Below, in pieces: positions 8,869 through 17,270 of a DNA stretch of 64,000 nt (the stretch's first letter is position 1; the number at the start of each line of letters is the position of its first letter). This DNA comes from Nocardia arizonensis. GTDB lineage: Bacteria; Actinomycetota; Actinomycetes; Mycobacteriales; Mycobacteriaceae. The stretch spans positions 124,001 to 188,000 of the forward strand of contig NZ_LGYZ01000027.1 of NCBI RefSeq assembly GCF_001310275.1, written 5' to 3'. The notes beneath the pieces are model-generated. The model saw only the letters and a program-made list of their open reading frames with translations, made no database searches and was not told the DNA's origin. The position numbers were made by a program, and so were the translations under genes.

Positions 8869-10893
8869 CTAACCAACGGACTTGTCGAACCATCTCGTCG
8901 AATCGACGAAATGCTTGCCGAAGATCCCTGACAACGTCCTCTTCGCGACGATCCTGAGTCCGCTCAGCAACTTCGGAACCATCTGTAGTACTTCGTGGTA
9001 TGTGTTGAATCCGAACAGGACGGTGAACCCGATCGCGAACGCCCAACCGGTGGCCGCCACGGAGCAGACCCCGATATCTGCTTCGGTGGCCATTCCGAGC
9101 CTGCTGTCGAATGCGTACGAACTGCCAACGGCGACAGCCAAGGACAGAATCAGCAACGCCGCCATGACAGCGCAGATCCGATCGAACCGTCGTACCGAGA
9201 TGACGACCACGGCCCCTGCCAGCAGGCCGATCGTTACCCAGAGCGCTACCGAATCGAGCCTCGCCGCCGGTGCGGCGAGGATGATCCCCACACCGACGGC
9301 GCAGCCGGCCAGCGCCATATTCCACGGCGCGAGAAGCGACGCGGTGCGCCGCCTCGCTGATCCGTCCGCGTACAGCCGCCGGAACGCCGGGAGATGCGAA
9401 CCGGGCGGCTCTTCGGCGACTGGATCATCGGTTCCGATGGGCGGCAACCTATTCCATCGGAAGGATCCGAACAGACGTACGAGGTGCGGCTTCTCCACGA
9501 TCGCCCAGTTGAGCCTGGGCCGATCGTCTGTGCCGGGCAGTTCCACCAGATAGCTGACCGACTCCAACGCCCAGGTCATGGTCACGAACAGCAGACCGAA
9601 GAAGAACGTGAAGACGAGTATGCCGGTCACAACCTGCGCGGGCCGGATATCGGTGGCCACGAAGAAGAGACCGAGTGCCGTACGGACCGGGTATCCGATG
9701 CCGACCCATACGAGTACGAATGCCCCCACCCCACGCTGCGATCTCGGCACCACCAACTCGCGACCCTCGGTTCGGTCGGCGCTGGTTCGCGCATACCATG
9801 CCCGCTCATACGATCGGGCCACCTCGTACACGATCGCCGATACCGCCACACCGAGAAGGGCCCACACGAGGTTCCATCCAAGTCCGAGCGGGGCAATGGC
9901 GACGAGGAAGGCGGCATAGATTCGCAGGACCAACACGGCCGCCGAAATCTTCATTTCCGCCGGCGTCATCTGCGGACGGTTTCTCGCCTGCTTCTCCGGA
10001 GCCTTGCCATCCTCACTCACACCGCGAATGTCGTTGAGCTGGTAACGCGCGGAATACAGCAGGAACTCCAGCGTCAGCCACATGACCCAGAATCGGAGAT
10101 CGAGAGGGAACACATGCCAGGCGAGCAGACTGCCTATCCCGACACCGGCGGGAAAAAACAGTGCCTTGGACAGATCGGCGGGACGCGGCACCAGAAGGTA
10201 GAGAATGAATTTACGCGACGAGTGATTCACACCTTTCGAGTTCGGCAGCAGTGAATCGGAGCGGTCCTCGTGATAATTCTCCAGCGCTGTTGCGAAAAAT
10301 GCTCGGCCACGCCTGTTCAGGCCCACCCACGTCGAGACGACGAGCCAGGTCGTGATCGCGTAGAACGGTATGGCGACCAGCCGCGACACCCAGTGCACGG
10401 TGTTGGAGATCAGCGCCGCGGTGATGCCGAGGAAGACAACGAGAATGATGCTCGCGAGCAGGCCGAGGATGGTCCGGTAGGGGGTGACCCGCGTGAACTT
10501 GCTATAGGTCACGTTCAGTTCCATGAACGATGGGAACCGCAGGCCCGTATGCGCGCCACGCACATCCACCAGGTCCTGGATCCGGCGCTCCAGCAATCGC
10601 CCGTAGAAGGCCCTCGCCACGGCCGCCGGCGCGACGGTCAACAGATGGACGAACAAGCACAGCGGAATGAGCGGCGCACCGATCAGGACGAAGTCGGGCA
10701 GATGCTTACCGGAACCATCCAGGACCTTGTAAAGGAGACCGGCCAGCAGAACGAGCATGGCGATCGCGATGCTGAAGGTGGTGAAATATATTGCGGTCTG
10801 GTTCCGTTCGTCTCCCCGCATCAGGTCGTAGTCACGCAGCAGGATATCCAGCCTCTGCTTCTGCTCGTCCGCGGCAGACTTCTGATCACCCAC
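8869..10893 (-). CDS. Large polytopic membrane protein of unknown function
   Basis: This 674-residue protein has about 14 hydrophobic helices in three groups. Two helices occur early (about residues 35-100), a middle block of eight helices spans about 145-465, and four helices lie near the C-terminus (about 530-650). The loops are Arg-rich; the loop around residues 460-530 looks cytosolic. A charged, coiled-coil-like N-terminus (DEQKQRLDILLRDYDLMRGDE) precedes the first helix. I do not recognise a transporter or enzyme signature. The GTG start is supported by GGAGTGG 8 nt upstream. It has no operon partner: the next minus-strand gene upstream begins more than 1 kb away. Confidence 0.7.
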   Translation of the reverse strand: MGDQKSAADEQKQRLDILLRDYDLMRGDERNQTAIYFTTFSIAIAMLVLLAGLLYKVLDGSGKHLPDFVLIGAPLIPLCLFVHLLTVAPAAVARAFYGRLLERRIQDLVDVRGAHTGLRFPSFMELNVTYSKFTRVTPYRTILGLLASIILVVFLGITAALISNTVHWVSRLVAIPFYAITTWLVVSTWVGLNRRGRAFFATALENYHEDRSDSLLPNSKGVNHSSRKFILYLLVPRPADLSKALFFPAGVGIGSLLAWHVFPLDLRFWVMWLTLEFLLYSARYQLNDIRGVSEDGKAPEKQARNRPQMTPAEMKISAAVLVLRIYAAFLVAIAPLGLGWNLVWALLGVAVSAIVYEVARSYERAWYARTSADRTEGRELVVPRSQRGVGAFVLVWVGIGYPVRTALGLFFVATDIRPAQVVTGILVFTFFFGLLFVTMTWALESVSYLVELPGTDDRPRLNWAIVEKPHLVRLFGSFRWNRLPPIGTDDPVAEEPPGSHLPAFRRLYADGSARRRTASLLAPWNMALAGCAVGVGIILAAPAARLDSVALWVTIGLLAGAVVVISVRRFDRICAVMAALLILSLAVAVGSSYAFDSRLGMATEADIGVCSVAATGWAFAIGFTVLFGFNTYHEVLQMVPKLLSGLRIVAKRTLSGIFGKHFVDSTRWFDKSVG

Positions 10894-11005
10894 GCCCGAC
10901 CACTCCGTACTTGCCCGAGATCAGCTCGCGCAGCGCCCCTCCGGCCGACGCCGACGGCCACCAACCCGACTTCTCATCCCTGACAGGGCCGTCACCGCGC
11001 GAATT

Positions 11006-11986
11006 CTACGCGACCGGCCCCTGATCCGTCTCGATCATTACAGGGGACGGCGGGCATCCAGCGCCGGGCACCGTGATCACTCCACGCGGAAGTATTTCGC
11101 CGGCTGGACCGGCTGCCGCGCCGCTGAGATCGAGTATGCGGCGCAGTTCTCCGAACCGCAGCAGCGCCACATCGTCGGGTTCGTCCAGGAGTCCCGCCGC
11201 GCTCATCCGGCTTCCGATCTCCCACGCGGCGCAACCCCCGAGTTCCTGCACCCGGCGCACTCGCGGCCGCAGGGTGTCGCGGGCGAGAGCGAGTTCGCCC
11301 AGCGCGGAGCCGTATTCGACATCCTCGGCCGTCGACGGTTCGACGGTGGGCGGTACGAGTGCCGCGCTGATACGCGGCGCGGCCAAGGCGAGAACTACCG
11401 GTAGTTCCGCCACGACGCGCTCCGGCGGGAGTCCTCGCAGGTGCGCGTGCCCGAGGGCGTCGAGCGCCATCGCCGCCGCCGTCGGCGCGGATTCACCGTT
11501 GCCGCTGAACATTCCGGTCAGTGCCTGGTAGCCGTGTAGTGCGGCCAGGGTTGTCCTGGCCTTGTCGAGCACGGTGACGAGCGCCGCGTCGGAGAGCTCC
11601 GGCAGCTGCGGCAGCTCGGCGAGGTCGGTGTCGACGCGCTCGCAGAGCCGTCGCGCGAGTTCGGGCAGCGCGGCGGACAGTGTGCCCACCCGAACCTGGC
11701 GCACCCCGGGCCGCGGATCCAACAGCCGCAGCGGATTGGGCCGCGGCAGTGAGATGCCGAGAACCTTCAGATCCGTGACCGCGACCCCGAATACGGCTGT
11801 CGCGACGGGCGACTCGAGCAGGATGTGGGCGGCGGCGCCCGTGAGGCCCAGCGCGGTGCGCACGCCGTCCGCGAGGGGTGTCAACCACAGGTCCCGCTCC
11901 AGCGGGCGCAACGGACAGAGGGAAGTCTCCGCTCGATCGGAGAGTGCGACGATATCGGATCGCTTCGCGCCGGTGCTGAGTGTCAT
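11006..11986 (-). CDS. Isolated central domain of a PEP-utilising-enzyme-like protein
   Basis: This 326-residue protein resembles the region between the ATP-grasp and phosphohistidine domains of PEP synthase/rifampin-phosphotransferase-type enzymes. The clearest part is GCAAWEIGSRMSAAGLLDEP-DDVALLRFGELRRIL near residues 240-280, the position that normally leads into the mobile His domain. Here the protein ends about 40 residues later. There is no ATP-grasp domain before it and no TDPxxTPL or GGxxSHxAIxARE motif after it. It therefore cannot perform phosphotransfer alone. The ATG at 11986, with GAAGG upstream, is chosen because the longer in-frame N-terminus is an Arg-rich non-coding-like stretch. 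It may be a regulatory relic or a scaffold. Confidence 0.55.
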   Translation of the reverse strand: MTLSTGAKRSDIVALSDRAETSLCPLRPLERDLWLTPLADGVRTALGLTGAAAHILLESPVATAVFGVAVTDLKVLGISLPRPNPLRLLDPRPGVRQVRVGTLSAALPELARRLCERVDTDLAELPQLPELSDAALVTVLDKARTTLAALHGYQALTGMFSGNGESAPTAAAMALDALGHAHLRGLPPERVVAELPVVLALAAPRISAALVPPTVEPSTAEDVEYGSALGELALARDTLRPRVRRVQELGGCAAWEIGSRMSAAGLLDEPDDVALLRFGELRRILDLSGAAAGPAGEILPRGVITVPGAGCPPSPVMIETDQGPVA

Positions 11987-12512
11987 CGAACTGCCTTCGG
12001 GGTGAACGACGGTGGTGTCGGCGACGGAACCGGTCGGTGCGCGCGACCGGCGGGTGCGGGCGGAGCTCGTGCGGTGCGGGCATCGCGGCCCCAACGCGAA
12101 ATTACGGACACATCGACGATAGCGGCGCGCACCGAAGTCGGGGTCGTCTCGATGGCTTCCCACGACGCTAACTCTCGGCGCCGTTCGACGCCACCGGGAC
12201 ACGGCCCGAGCAGATCCCGTGCCGCCGCGATGGACTGGACCACGACGCCGCACTCGGCGACCTGACGTCGAATCCGGTGGCATCCATGGACGGAACGCCT
12301 ATCCGAAGGTGAATTCGATCGGCGCGGCGCATCCGGCGGCGCTGGCGCCACGCCAACCAGGCAGATCCGCGACGTGGGCCGGCTACGGTACGCCATTGCG
12401 CCGGAACCGTTCTGGTTGGTGAAACAGGCGGGCACTCGGTGGGATCGACCCCGCCGGGCGATTCGCCGCGAACTCGACAAGTTCGTGGCGAACCGCCCGG
12501 CGGGCCGCGGAG
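11987..12512. other. 526-bp gap without recognisable gene
   Basis: Open frames here are Arg/Pro-rich on all strands and look like GC-driven artefacts. No ribosome binding site plus sensible protein, hairpin or promoter stands out. It lies downstream of fadD and upstream of the PEP-utilising fragment, so it may contain debris of the missing domains, but I could not identify any. Confidence 0.4.
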
Positions 12513-14114
12513 TCAGCCGATCGCCCGGTCCGTGCCTTCCCAGAAGCGCGCCCGGATGGACTTCTTGTCCGGTTTGCCAAGAGCCGTGACCGGGACCGAG
12601 TCGACGATCTCGACACGCTTGGGCGACTGGATCGAACCCTTGCGGTCCTTCACCGTGGCCTGGATCTCGGCGGTCAGGGTGGCGACCGCGGCCTCGTCGC
12701 GGGCGGCGTCGGCGCGCAGCACCACCACTGCGGTGACCGCCTCACCCCACTTCGGGTCAGGAGTGCCGATGACGCATACCTGCGAGACCGAGGGATGTTC
12801 GGCGATGACGTCCTCGACCTCACGGGGAAACACATTGAAGCCGCCGGTCACGATCATGTCCTTGGTGCGGTCCACGATGAACCAGAAACCGTCCTCGTCC
12901 TCGCGTGCGAGGTCGCCGGTGTGCAGCCAACCGTCGCGGAAGGTGTCGGCGGTCTGTTCGGGCAGACCCCAGTAGCCGCCGGACACCAGCGGGCCGCTCA
13001 CGCAGATCTCGCCGATCTCGCCGCGCGGCACCTGCTTGCCGTTCTCGTCCAGCAGTGCGGTGCGGGCGAGCAGGGTCGGGCGGCCGCAGGAGGTCAACCG
13101 CTTCTCGTCGTGGTCACCCTTGGCGAGATATGTGATCGCCATCGGCGCCTCGGACTGGCCGTAGTACTGGGCGAATATCGGGCCGAATCGCCGGATGGCC
13201 TCGGCCAACCGGACGGGGTTCATGGCGGAGGCGCCGTAGTAGACGGTGTCGAGCGAACTCAGGTCGCGGGTGTGCGAATCCGGGTGATCCAACAGGGCGT
13301 ACAGCATCGAGGGCACCAACATTGTTGCGGTGATGCGTTTTTCCTCGATCGTGCGCAGCACCTCGGCCGGATCGAACTTCGCCAGCACGATCATCTCGCC
13401 GCCCTTGACGACGGTCGGGGTGAAGAAGGCCGCGCCCGCGTGCGAGAGCGGGGTGCACATGAGGAATCGCGGATTGGACGGCCATTCCCATTCCGCCAGT
13501 TGGATCGTCGTCATCGCGGTGATCGATCCCACGGTCGCCATGACGCCCTTGGGGCGTCCGGTGGTGCCGCCGGTATAGGACAGTCCGCCGATGTGGTCGG
13601 CCGGGAGCTCCGTGACCGTCAGCGGGCGGGGTTCGTAGCTCTGCGCGGCGGCCGCGAGATCGACCGCGACATCGGCGAGAATCGCCGGAACCGGTCCTAT
13701 CGTGAGAACCTGGGTGAGCGACTCGACCCGCTCGACCAGCGCCAGCGCGCGCTCGGCGAACGCGGGATTCGGGTCGATGATCAACGAGGTGACGCCGGCG
13801 TCGGCGAGCACGTAGGCGTGGTCGTCCAGTGACCCCATGGGATGCAGCGCCGTTCGCCGGTAGCCTCGGGTGCTGCCGGCGCCGATGGTCATCAGCACTT
13901 CGGGCCGGTTCAACGCCAGCAGCCCGATCGCGGCCCCGGTTCCGGCTCCCAGCGCTTCGAGTGCCTGGACATACTGGCTGATGCGCTGGGCGAGTTCACC
14001 ACCGGTCATGGTGGTGTCGCCGAGGAACAGCACCGGCTTGTCCTTGTTGCGTTCGAGCGCGGCCGCGGTCAGGTGACCGGTGTGGACCGGTTGCCGCAGC
14101 AATTCGTTACTCAT
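12513..14114 (-). CDS. Fatty-acyl-CoA synthetase (FadD, ANL superfamily)
   Basis: This 533-residue adenylate-forming enzyme activates a carboxylic acid with ATP and CoA. The phosphate-binding motif is YTGGTTGRPKG, the A5-like motif is YYGQSEAP, the A7/A8 region is GWLHTGDLAREDEDGFW and VDRTKDMIVTGGFNVFPREVE, and the C-terminal catalytic lysine motif is ALGKPDKKSIR. Length is normal. The ATG at 14114 has an AGGAG site; an in-frame upstream extension of 48 residues lacks family similarity. The acid is not predictable: both fatty and aromatic acids are used by close families. The promoter upstream overlaps a palindrome (14343-14366). Confidence 0.88.
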   Translation of the reverse strand: MSNELLRQPVHTGHLTAAALERNKDKPVLFLGDTTMTGGELAQRISQYVQALEALGAGTGAAIGLLALNRPEVLMTIGAGSTRGYRRTALHPMGSLDDHAYVLADAGVTSLIIDPNPAFAERALALVERVESLTQVLTIGPVPAILADVAVDLAAAAQSYEPRPLTVTELPADHIGGLSYTGGTTGRPKGVMATVGSITAMTTIQLAEWEWPSNPRFLMCTPLSHAGAAFFTPTVVKGGEMIVLAKFDPAEVLRTIEEKRITATMLVPSMLYALLDHPDSHTRDLSSLDTVYYGASAMNPVRLAEAIRRFGPIFAQYYGQSEAPMAITYLAKGDHDEKRLTSCGRPTLLARTALLDENGKQVPRGEIGEICVSGPLVSGGYWGLPEQTADTFRDGWLHTGDLAREDEDGFWFIVDRTKDMIVTGGFNVFPREVEDVIAEHPSVSQVCVIGTPDPKWGEAVTAVVVLRADAARDEAAVATLTAEIQATVKDRKGSIQSPKRVEIVDSVPVTALGKPDKKSIRARFWEGTDRAIG

Positions 14115-14339
14115 CGGCGCCGACTCCTGCCTGACGTGATGACTGTGGCGAGCATCGGAGCCCTTTCCCTCGGTGCGATTGCCTGCGTGCCGAATGAGCA
14201 CGTCGTTCGAAGCGTTCAGAACCTCCGGGCGGCGGAGGAGTTGCGGGCGGGAAAGCACGAAGTGATCACGGTCCTCATCGGTCGACGTTCGGCTCCCTGT
14301 CGCAATCGGCTCGGGTCGATGGCCGACCCGGCCTGTCGG

Positions 14340-14367
14340 ATATTACAGGTGTCAATACGTCTGTAAA
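14340..14367 (-). promoter_or_regulatory. FadD promoter overlapped by an inverted repeat
   Basis: Reading the minus strand, TTTACA (14367-14362) and TAATAT (14345-14340) are separated by 16 nt and form a plausible promoter. The inverted repeat TTACAG-N12-CTGTAA (14343-14366; 8 of 12 half-site bases paired, including inner GT/AC) occupies the same space. This is the layout of a TetR-type operator. No regulator gene is adjacent. Confidence 0.5.
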
Positions 14368-14476
14368 GGGTGCCTGTCCATATCCGCTGGACAGGTGAGT
14401 GCACGCTACTTCGCGGCTCGGGGGCGTTCCCTGTGCTGGTGGAGGCGCTGTCGTGGCCGAGCCGAGGGCTGACGAG

Positions 14477-14508
14477 GATGGGCCGGTCGCCACGGCGACC
14501 GGCCCATC
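14477..14508 (-). terminator. Terminator hairpin after the double-VOC gene
   Basis: A perfect 15-bp stem (GATGGGCCGGTCGCC paired with its complement) with a 2-nt nominal loop begins 17 bp past the stop codon of the minus-strand VOC gene. There is no T-tract. Confidence 0.65.
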
Positions 14509-14525
14509 GTCATCGATGCCCTGAT

Positions 14526-15299
14526 TCAGGCGTTGAGGCGAATGATCGAGAAGTGCGCGCCCTGCGGGTCGGCGAGCACCGCGAACCGGCCGATCGGAAT
14601 GTCGGTCGGCGGGACCGAGACCGAGCCGCCCAGTTGCGCGGTCCGGCGCGCGGACGCGTCGCAGTCGTCAACCGCGAAATAGACCATCCAGTGCGGCGGC
14701 ACCTCGGCGGGCCACTGGTCGTTCATCTCGACCATGCCCGCGATCGAGCGGCCGTCGACCTTCCACTCGGTGTAGGTGCTGTCACCGAACTCACTGGTCG
14801 TGCCGTCCCAGCCGAACACCTCGCGATAGAACGTCTCGGCGGCATCGATATCCCGGCAGGCGAGTTCGCTCCAGCAGTAGGTATTCGGTTCGTTGACCAA
14901 TCCCGCGCCCGGGAATCCGCGCGGCTGCCAGATGCCCGCCACCGCGCCCATCGGATCGGCGAAGATCGCCATGCGACCCTGTCCTGGGATGTCCATCGGC
15001 TCCACCAGCAGCTGTCCGCCCGCGACCTGCACATTCTTGGCCGCGGCGTCGGCGTCGGAGACAGTCACATATGTCGTCCACGCGGGTGGCTGCCCCGGGT
15101 CCATCGTCGGCATGGCCGCGGCCACCTCGTGACCCTCGGCATCCGTGAACATGGTGTAGCCGCCGTACTGCGGATCGGGCGAGGTCTGGGCCTGCCACCC
15201 GAACAGATCACCATAGAAGCCCTTCGCGGCCTCCATATCGGTCGTCCCCAGATCGACCCAACACGGGACCCCCGGTTCGTACGAGCTCTTCTGCGGCAT
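14526..15299 (-). CDS. Glyoxalase/VOC protein with two VOC domains
   Basis: The 257-residue protein is two vicinal-oxygen-chelate domains in tandem: residues ~1-125 (CWVDLGTTDMEAAKGFYGDLFGW) and ~126-257 (YCWSELACRDIDAAETFYREVFGW), each with the paired beta-alpha-beta-beta-beta units and a PxGAHFSI-like end. Similar proteins are annotated as glyoxalase-like or as hydroxylases in antibiotic clusters (CFP-30B-like of mycobacteria). The metal ligands are incomplete in both halves, so catalysis is uncertain. The ATG at 15299 follows a strong GAGAGGAG. It appears monocistronic. Confidence 0.8.
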   Translation of the reverse strand: MPQKSSYEPGVPCWVDLGTTDMEAAKGFYGDLFGWQAQTSPDPQYGGYTMFTDAEGHEVAAAMPTMDPGQPPAWTTYVTVSDADAAAKNVQVAGGQLLVEPMDIPGQGRMAIFADPMGAVAGIWQPRGFPGAGLVNEPNTYCWSELACRDIDAAETFYREVFGWDGTTSEFGDSTYTEWKVDGRSIAGMVEMNDQWPAEVPPHWMVYFAVDDCDASARRTAQLGGSVSVPPTDIPIGRFAVLADPQGAHFSIIRLNA

Positions 15300-15460
15300 A
15301 ACGCGGCTCCTCTCGAAACTCGACGGGTACCGACCCCCGGACGAACAGGACCGGCCCCCAAAGCCTAGGCAACCGGAGCTCTCACCACGTCTTATTCGCC
15401 ACACGTCGCCTCGAACTCTCCGAGAATTCCGCGCCGCGAGCACACGGACCGCCGTGTTCG

Positions 15461-15532
15461 GGCGGTCACCAGGGTGGCGGCGCGGTCGGCGATGGCGCGG
15501 CCGAGCCGGTCGGTGGTGGCGGTACCGCCGAG
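15461..15532 (-). repeat. 72-bp direct repeat, downstream copy (relic of tartrate dehydrogenase 3' end)
   Basis: It matches 16212-16283 at 71 of 72 positions (difference at 15518). Read on the minus strand it encodes LGGTATTDRLGRAIADRAAT plus four more residues, which is the C-terminal tail of the tartrate dehydrogenase. It begins 5 bp past the Uma2 stop codon. Confidence 0.9.
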
Positions 15533-15536
15533 AATG

Positions 15537-16148
15537 CTACGGCTGTTCAAGGACGTCGAACGGTATCGTCGCCTCGACCGGATCATCGAGCAGCAGCACC
15601 CGTCGATGAACCGTGTGCACCAGATAGCGACGGCCCGACCAGTCCAAGCGGTAGTCCTCGATCTCCTCGATGCGTTCTTCTTTCTGATCCAGCCGAACGA
15701 TCAGATACCGCGGGATCTCCGCGGCCGCGTACTGAATCCGCTTGTCGGTGATATCGACGTCTATGGTCGATTCGGATGTCACCTCGACCACCAGCAGAAT
15801 GTGGTCACGAACCCTGTTCACGTCGTATGGTTCGCAATCACGGATCCAGATATCCGGATAGCGAATATTCAACCTGCGGTTCGGCATTGGGGAATCCGTG
15901 TCGGCGAACCGTGCGGCCACATCGGAATCGACCACCAGGCAAGGCCCCCCGCTACGACGCGCCGACTCTAGTAACCCGGCCAATCTCCGTACCACACGAC
16001 TGTGAGTCGGGCTCTGGGCCGTCAGCCGGATGACACGCCCGTCCACGATCTCGATATCACCGAATTCGGCTGTCGCCCCCTCGGCGAACTCCTCGGCCGT
16101 CACGCGCGGCGTCTTCGGCTCGTCGGGAGAGCTCATACCGGACATCAT
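15537..16148 (-). CDS. Uma2-family putative endonuclease
   Basis: The ~203-residue protein has the Uma2/DUF820 fold of the PD-(D/E)xK nuclease superfamily. The active-site pattern is visible: YPDIWI supplies the acidic residue, LLVVEVTSEST supplies the Glu, and DKRIQYAAAEIPRYLIV follows as in the family. Uma2 proteins are abundant in cyanobacteria and actinobacteria, their role is unresolved, and they move readily. The gene is bracketed by a 72-bp direct repeat of the neighbour's 3' end. No good ribosome binding site precedes any of the candidate starts (16193, 16148, 16136); 16148 is a compromise. Confidence 0.8.
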   Translation of the reverse strand: MMSGMSSPDEPKTPRVTAEEFAEGATAEFGDIEIVDGRVIRLTAQSPTHSRVVRRLAGLLESARRSGGPCLVVDSDVAARFADTDSPMPNRRLNIRYPDIWIRDCEPYDVNRVRDHILLVVEVTSESTIDVDITDKRIQYAAAEIPRYLIVRLDQKEERIEEIEDYRLDWSGRRYLVHTVHRRVLLLDDPVEATIPFDVLEQP

Positions 16149-16196
16149 TGCAGCCCGGCCCGGGCGGCGGACGACGACGTGCTCCGCGTGCACGGT

Positions 16197-17270
16197 TCAG
16201 CTGACGTTTCCGGCGGTCACCAGGGTGGCGGCGCGGTCGGCGATGGCGCGGCCGAGCCGGTCGGTGGTTGCGGTACCGCCGAGGTCGGGGGTGCGATGGG
16301 CGCCTTCGGCGAGGATGTCGCAGACGGCGCGGTCGATCGCGGCGGCGGCGTCGTGTTCGCCGAGGTGTTCGAGCATCATCGCACCCGCAAGTATCTGCGC
16401 GACCGGGTTGGCGATGCCGAGGCCGGCGATATCGGGGGCGCTGCCGTGGACCGCCTCGAACATGGAGGGGGCACTGCGGTCGGGGTTGATATTGCCGGAG
16501 GGAGCAAGGCCGAGTCCGCCGGTGACCGCGGCGGCGAGATCGGAGAGGATGTCGCCGAACAGATTCGATCCGACGATCACGTCGAGCCGATACGGATGCA
16601 GCACGATCTCCGCCGCGAGCGCGTCGACGTGCATACTCCGGGTCTCGACCAGCGGGTAGTCGGCGGCGATCCGCTCGAAGACGCTGTCCCAGTAAGGCAT
16701 CGAATGGATGAGGCCGTTGGATTTGGTGGCCGAACACAGCCTGCCCCCGCGTTCGGCGGCGCGCTCGAACGCGTAGCGGATGATGCGTTCACAGCCGGTC
16801 CGGGTGAACACCGATTCCTGGAGGACGAATTCGTCCGGGCGGCCCGGGTTGTGCGTGCCGCCGATCTCGGAATACTCGCCCTCGGAATTCTCGCGCACGA
16901 TCAGGATGTCGAGGTCCTCGGCGGTGCGATCGCGCAGGGCCGATTCGGTTCCCGGTAGCAGTCGCACCGGACGCAGATTGACGTACTGGCCGAAGGCGCG
17001 CCGCAGCGGAATGAGCAGACCCCACAGCGAGATATGGTCGGGCACACCGGGAAAGCCGACCGCGCCGAGCAGGATGGCATCGAATCCGGCGAGTCGCTCG
17101 GGACCGTCCGGCGGCATCATCGCGCCCGTGCGCAGATAGTTCTCGCACGACCAGTCGAATTCGGTCCACTCGATTCCCGGTAGCACGGCGTCGATGACGC
17201 CGATGGCGGCGGCGGTGACGTCGACACCGATTCCGTCGCCGGGAATGGTCGCGATGCGGTACTGGCTCAC
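16197..17270 (-). CDS. Tartrate dehydrogenase / D-malate dehydrogenase (decarboxylating)
   Basis: This 357-residue enzyme belongs to the isocitrate/isopropylmalate dehydrogenase superfamily and oxidises D-malate or tartrate with NAD+ and Mn2+ or Mg2+. Family marks are GDGIGVDV at the N-terminus, LLGAVGFPGVPDHISLWGLL (tartrate-dehydrogenase type rather than LeuB), NLRPVRLLPG, IVRENSEGEYSEIGG, and the metal site region GSNLFGDILSDLAA. The GTG start overlaps the stop codon of the upstream aldehyde dehydrogenase by 2 nt (GTGA), so the two are translationally coupled. In context it would process a C4 hydroxy-diacid made by the catabolic cluster. Its 3' end is duplicated beyond the Uma2 gene. Confidence 0.88.
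   Translation of the reverse strand: MSQYRIATIPGDGIGVDVTAAAIGVIDAVLPGIEWTEFDWSCENYLRTGAMMPPDGPERLAGFDAILLGAVGFPGVPDHISLWGLLIPLRRAFGQYVNLRPVRLLPGTESALRDRTAEDLDILIVRENSEGEYSEIGGTHNPGRPDEFVLQESVFTRTGCERIIRYAFERAAERGGRLCSATKSNGLIHSMPYWDSVFERIAADYPLVETRSMHVDALAAEIVLHPYRLDVIVGSNLFGDILSDLAAAVTGGLGLAPSGNINPDRSAPSMFEAVHGSAPDIAGLGIANPVAQILAGAMMLEHLGEHDAAAAIDRAVCDILAEGAHRTPDLGGTATTDRLGRAIADRAATLVTAGNVS
16212..16283 (-). repeat. 72-bp direct repeat, upstream copy (inside tartrate dehydrogenase)
   Basis: This is the original copy, forming part of the last 29 codons of the dehydrogenase gene. The downstream partner is at 15461-15532. The period between copies is 751 bp and encloses the whole Uma2 gene. 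Confidence 0.9.
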
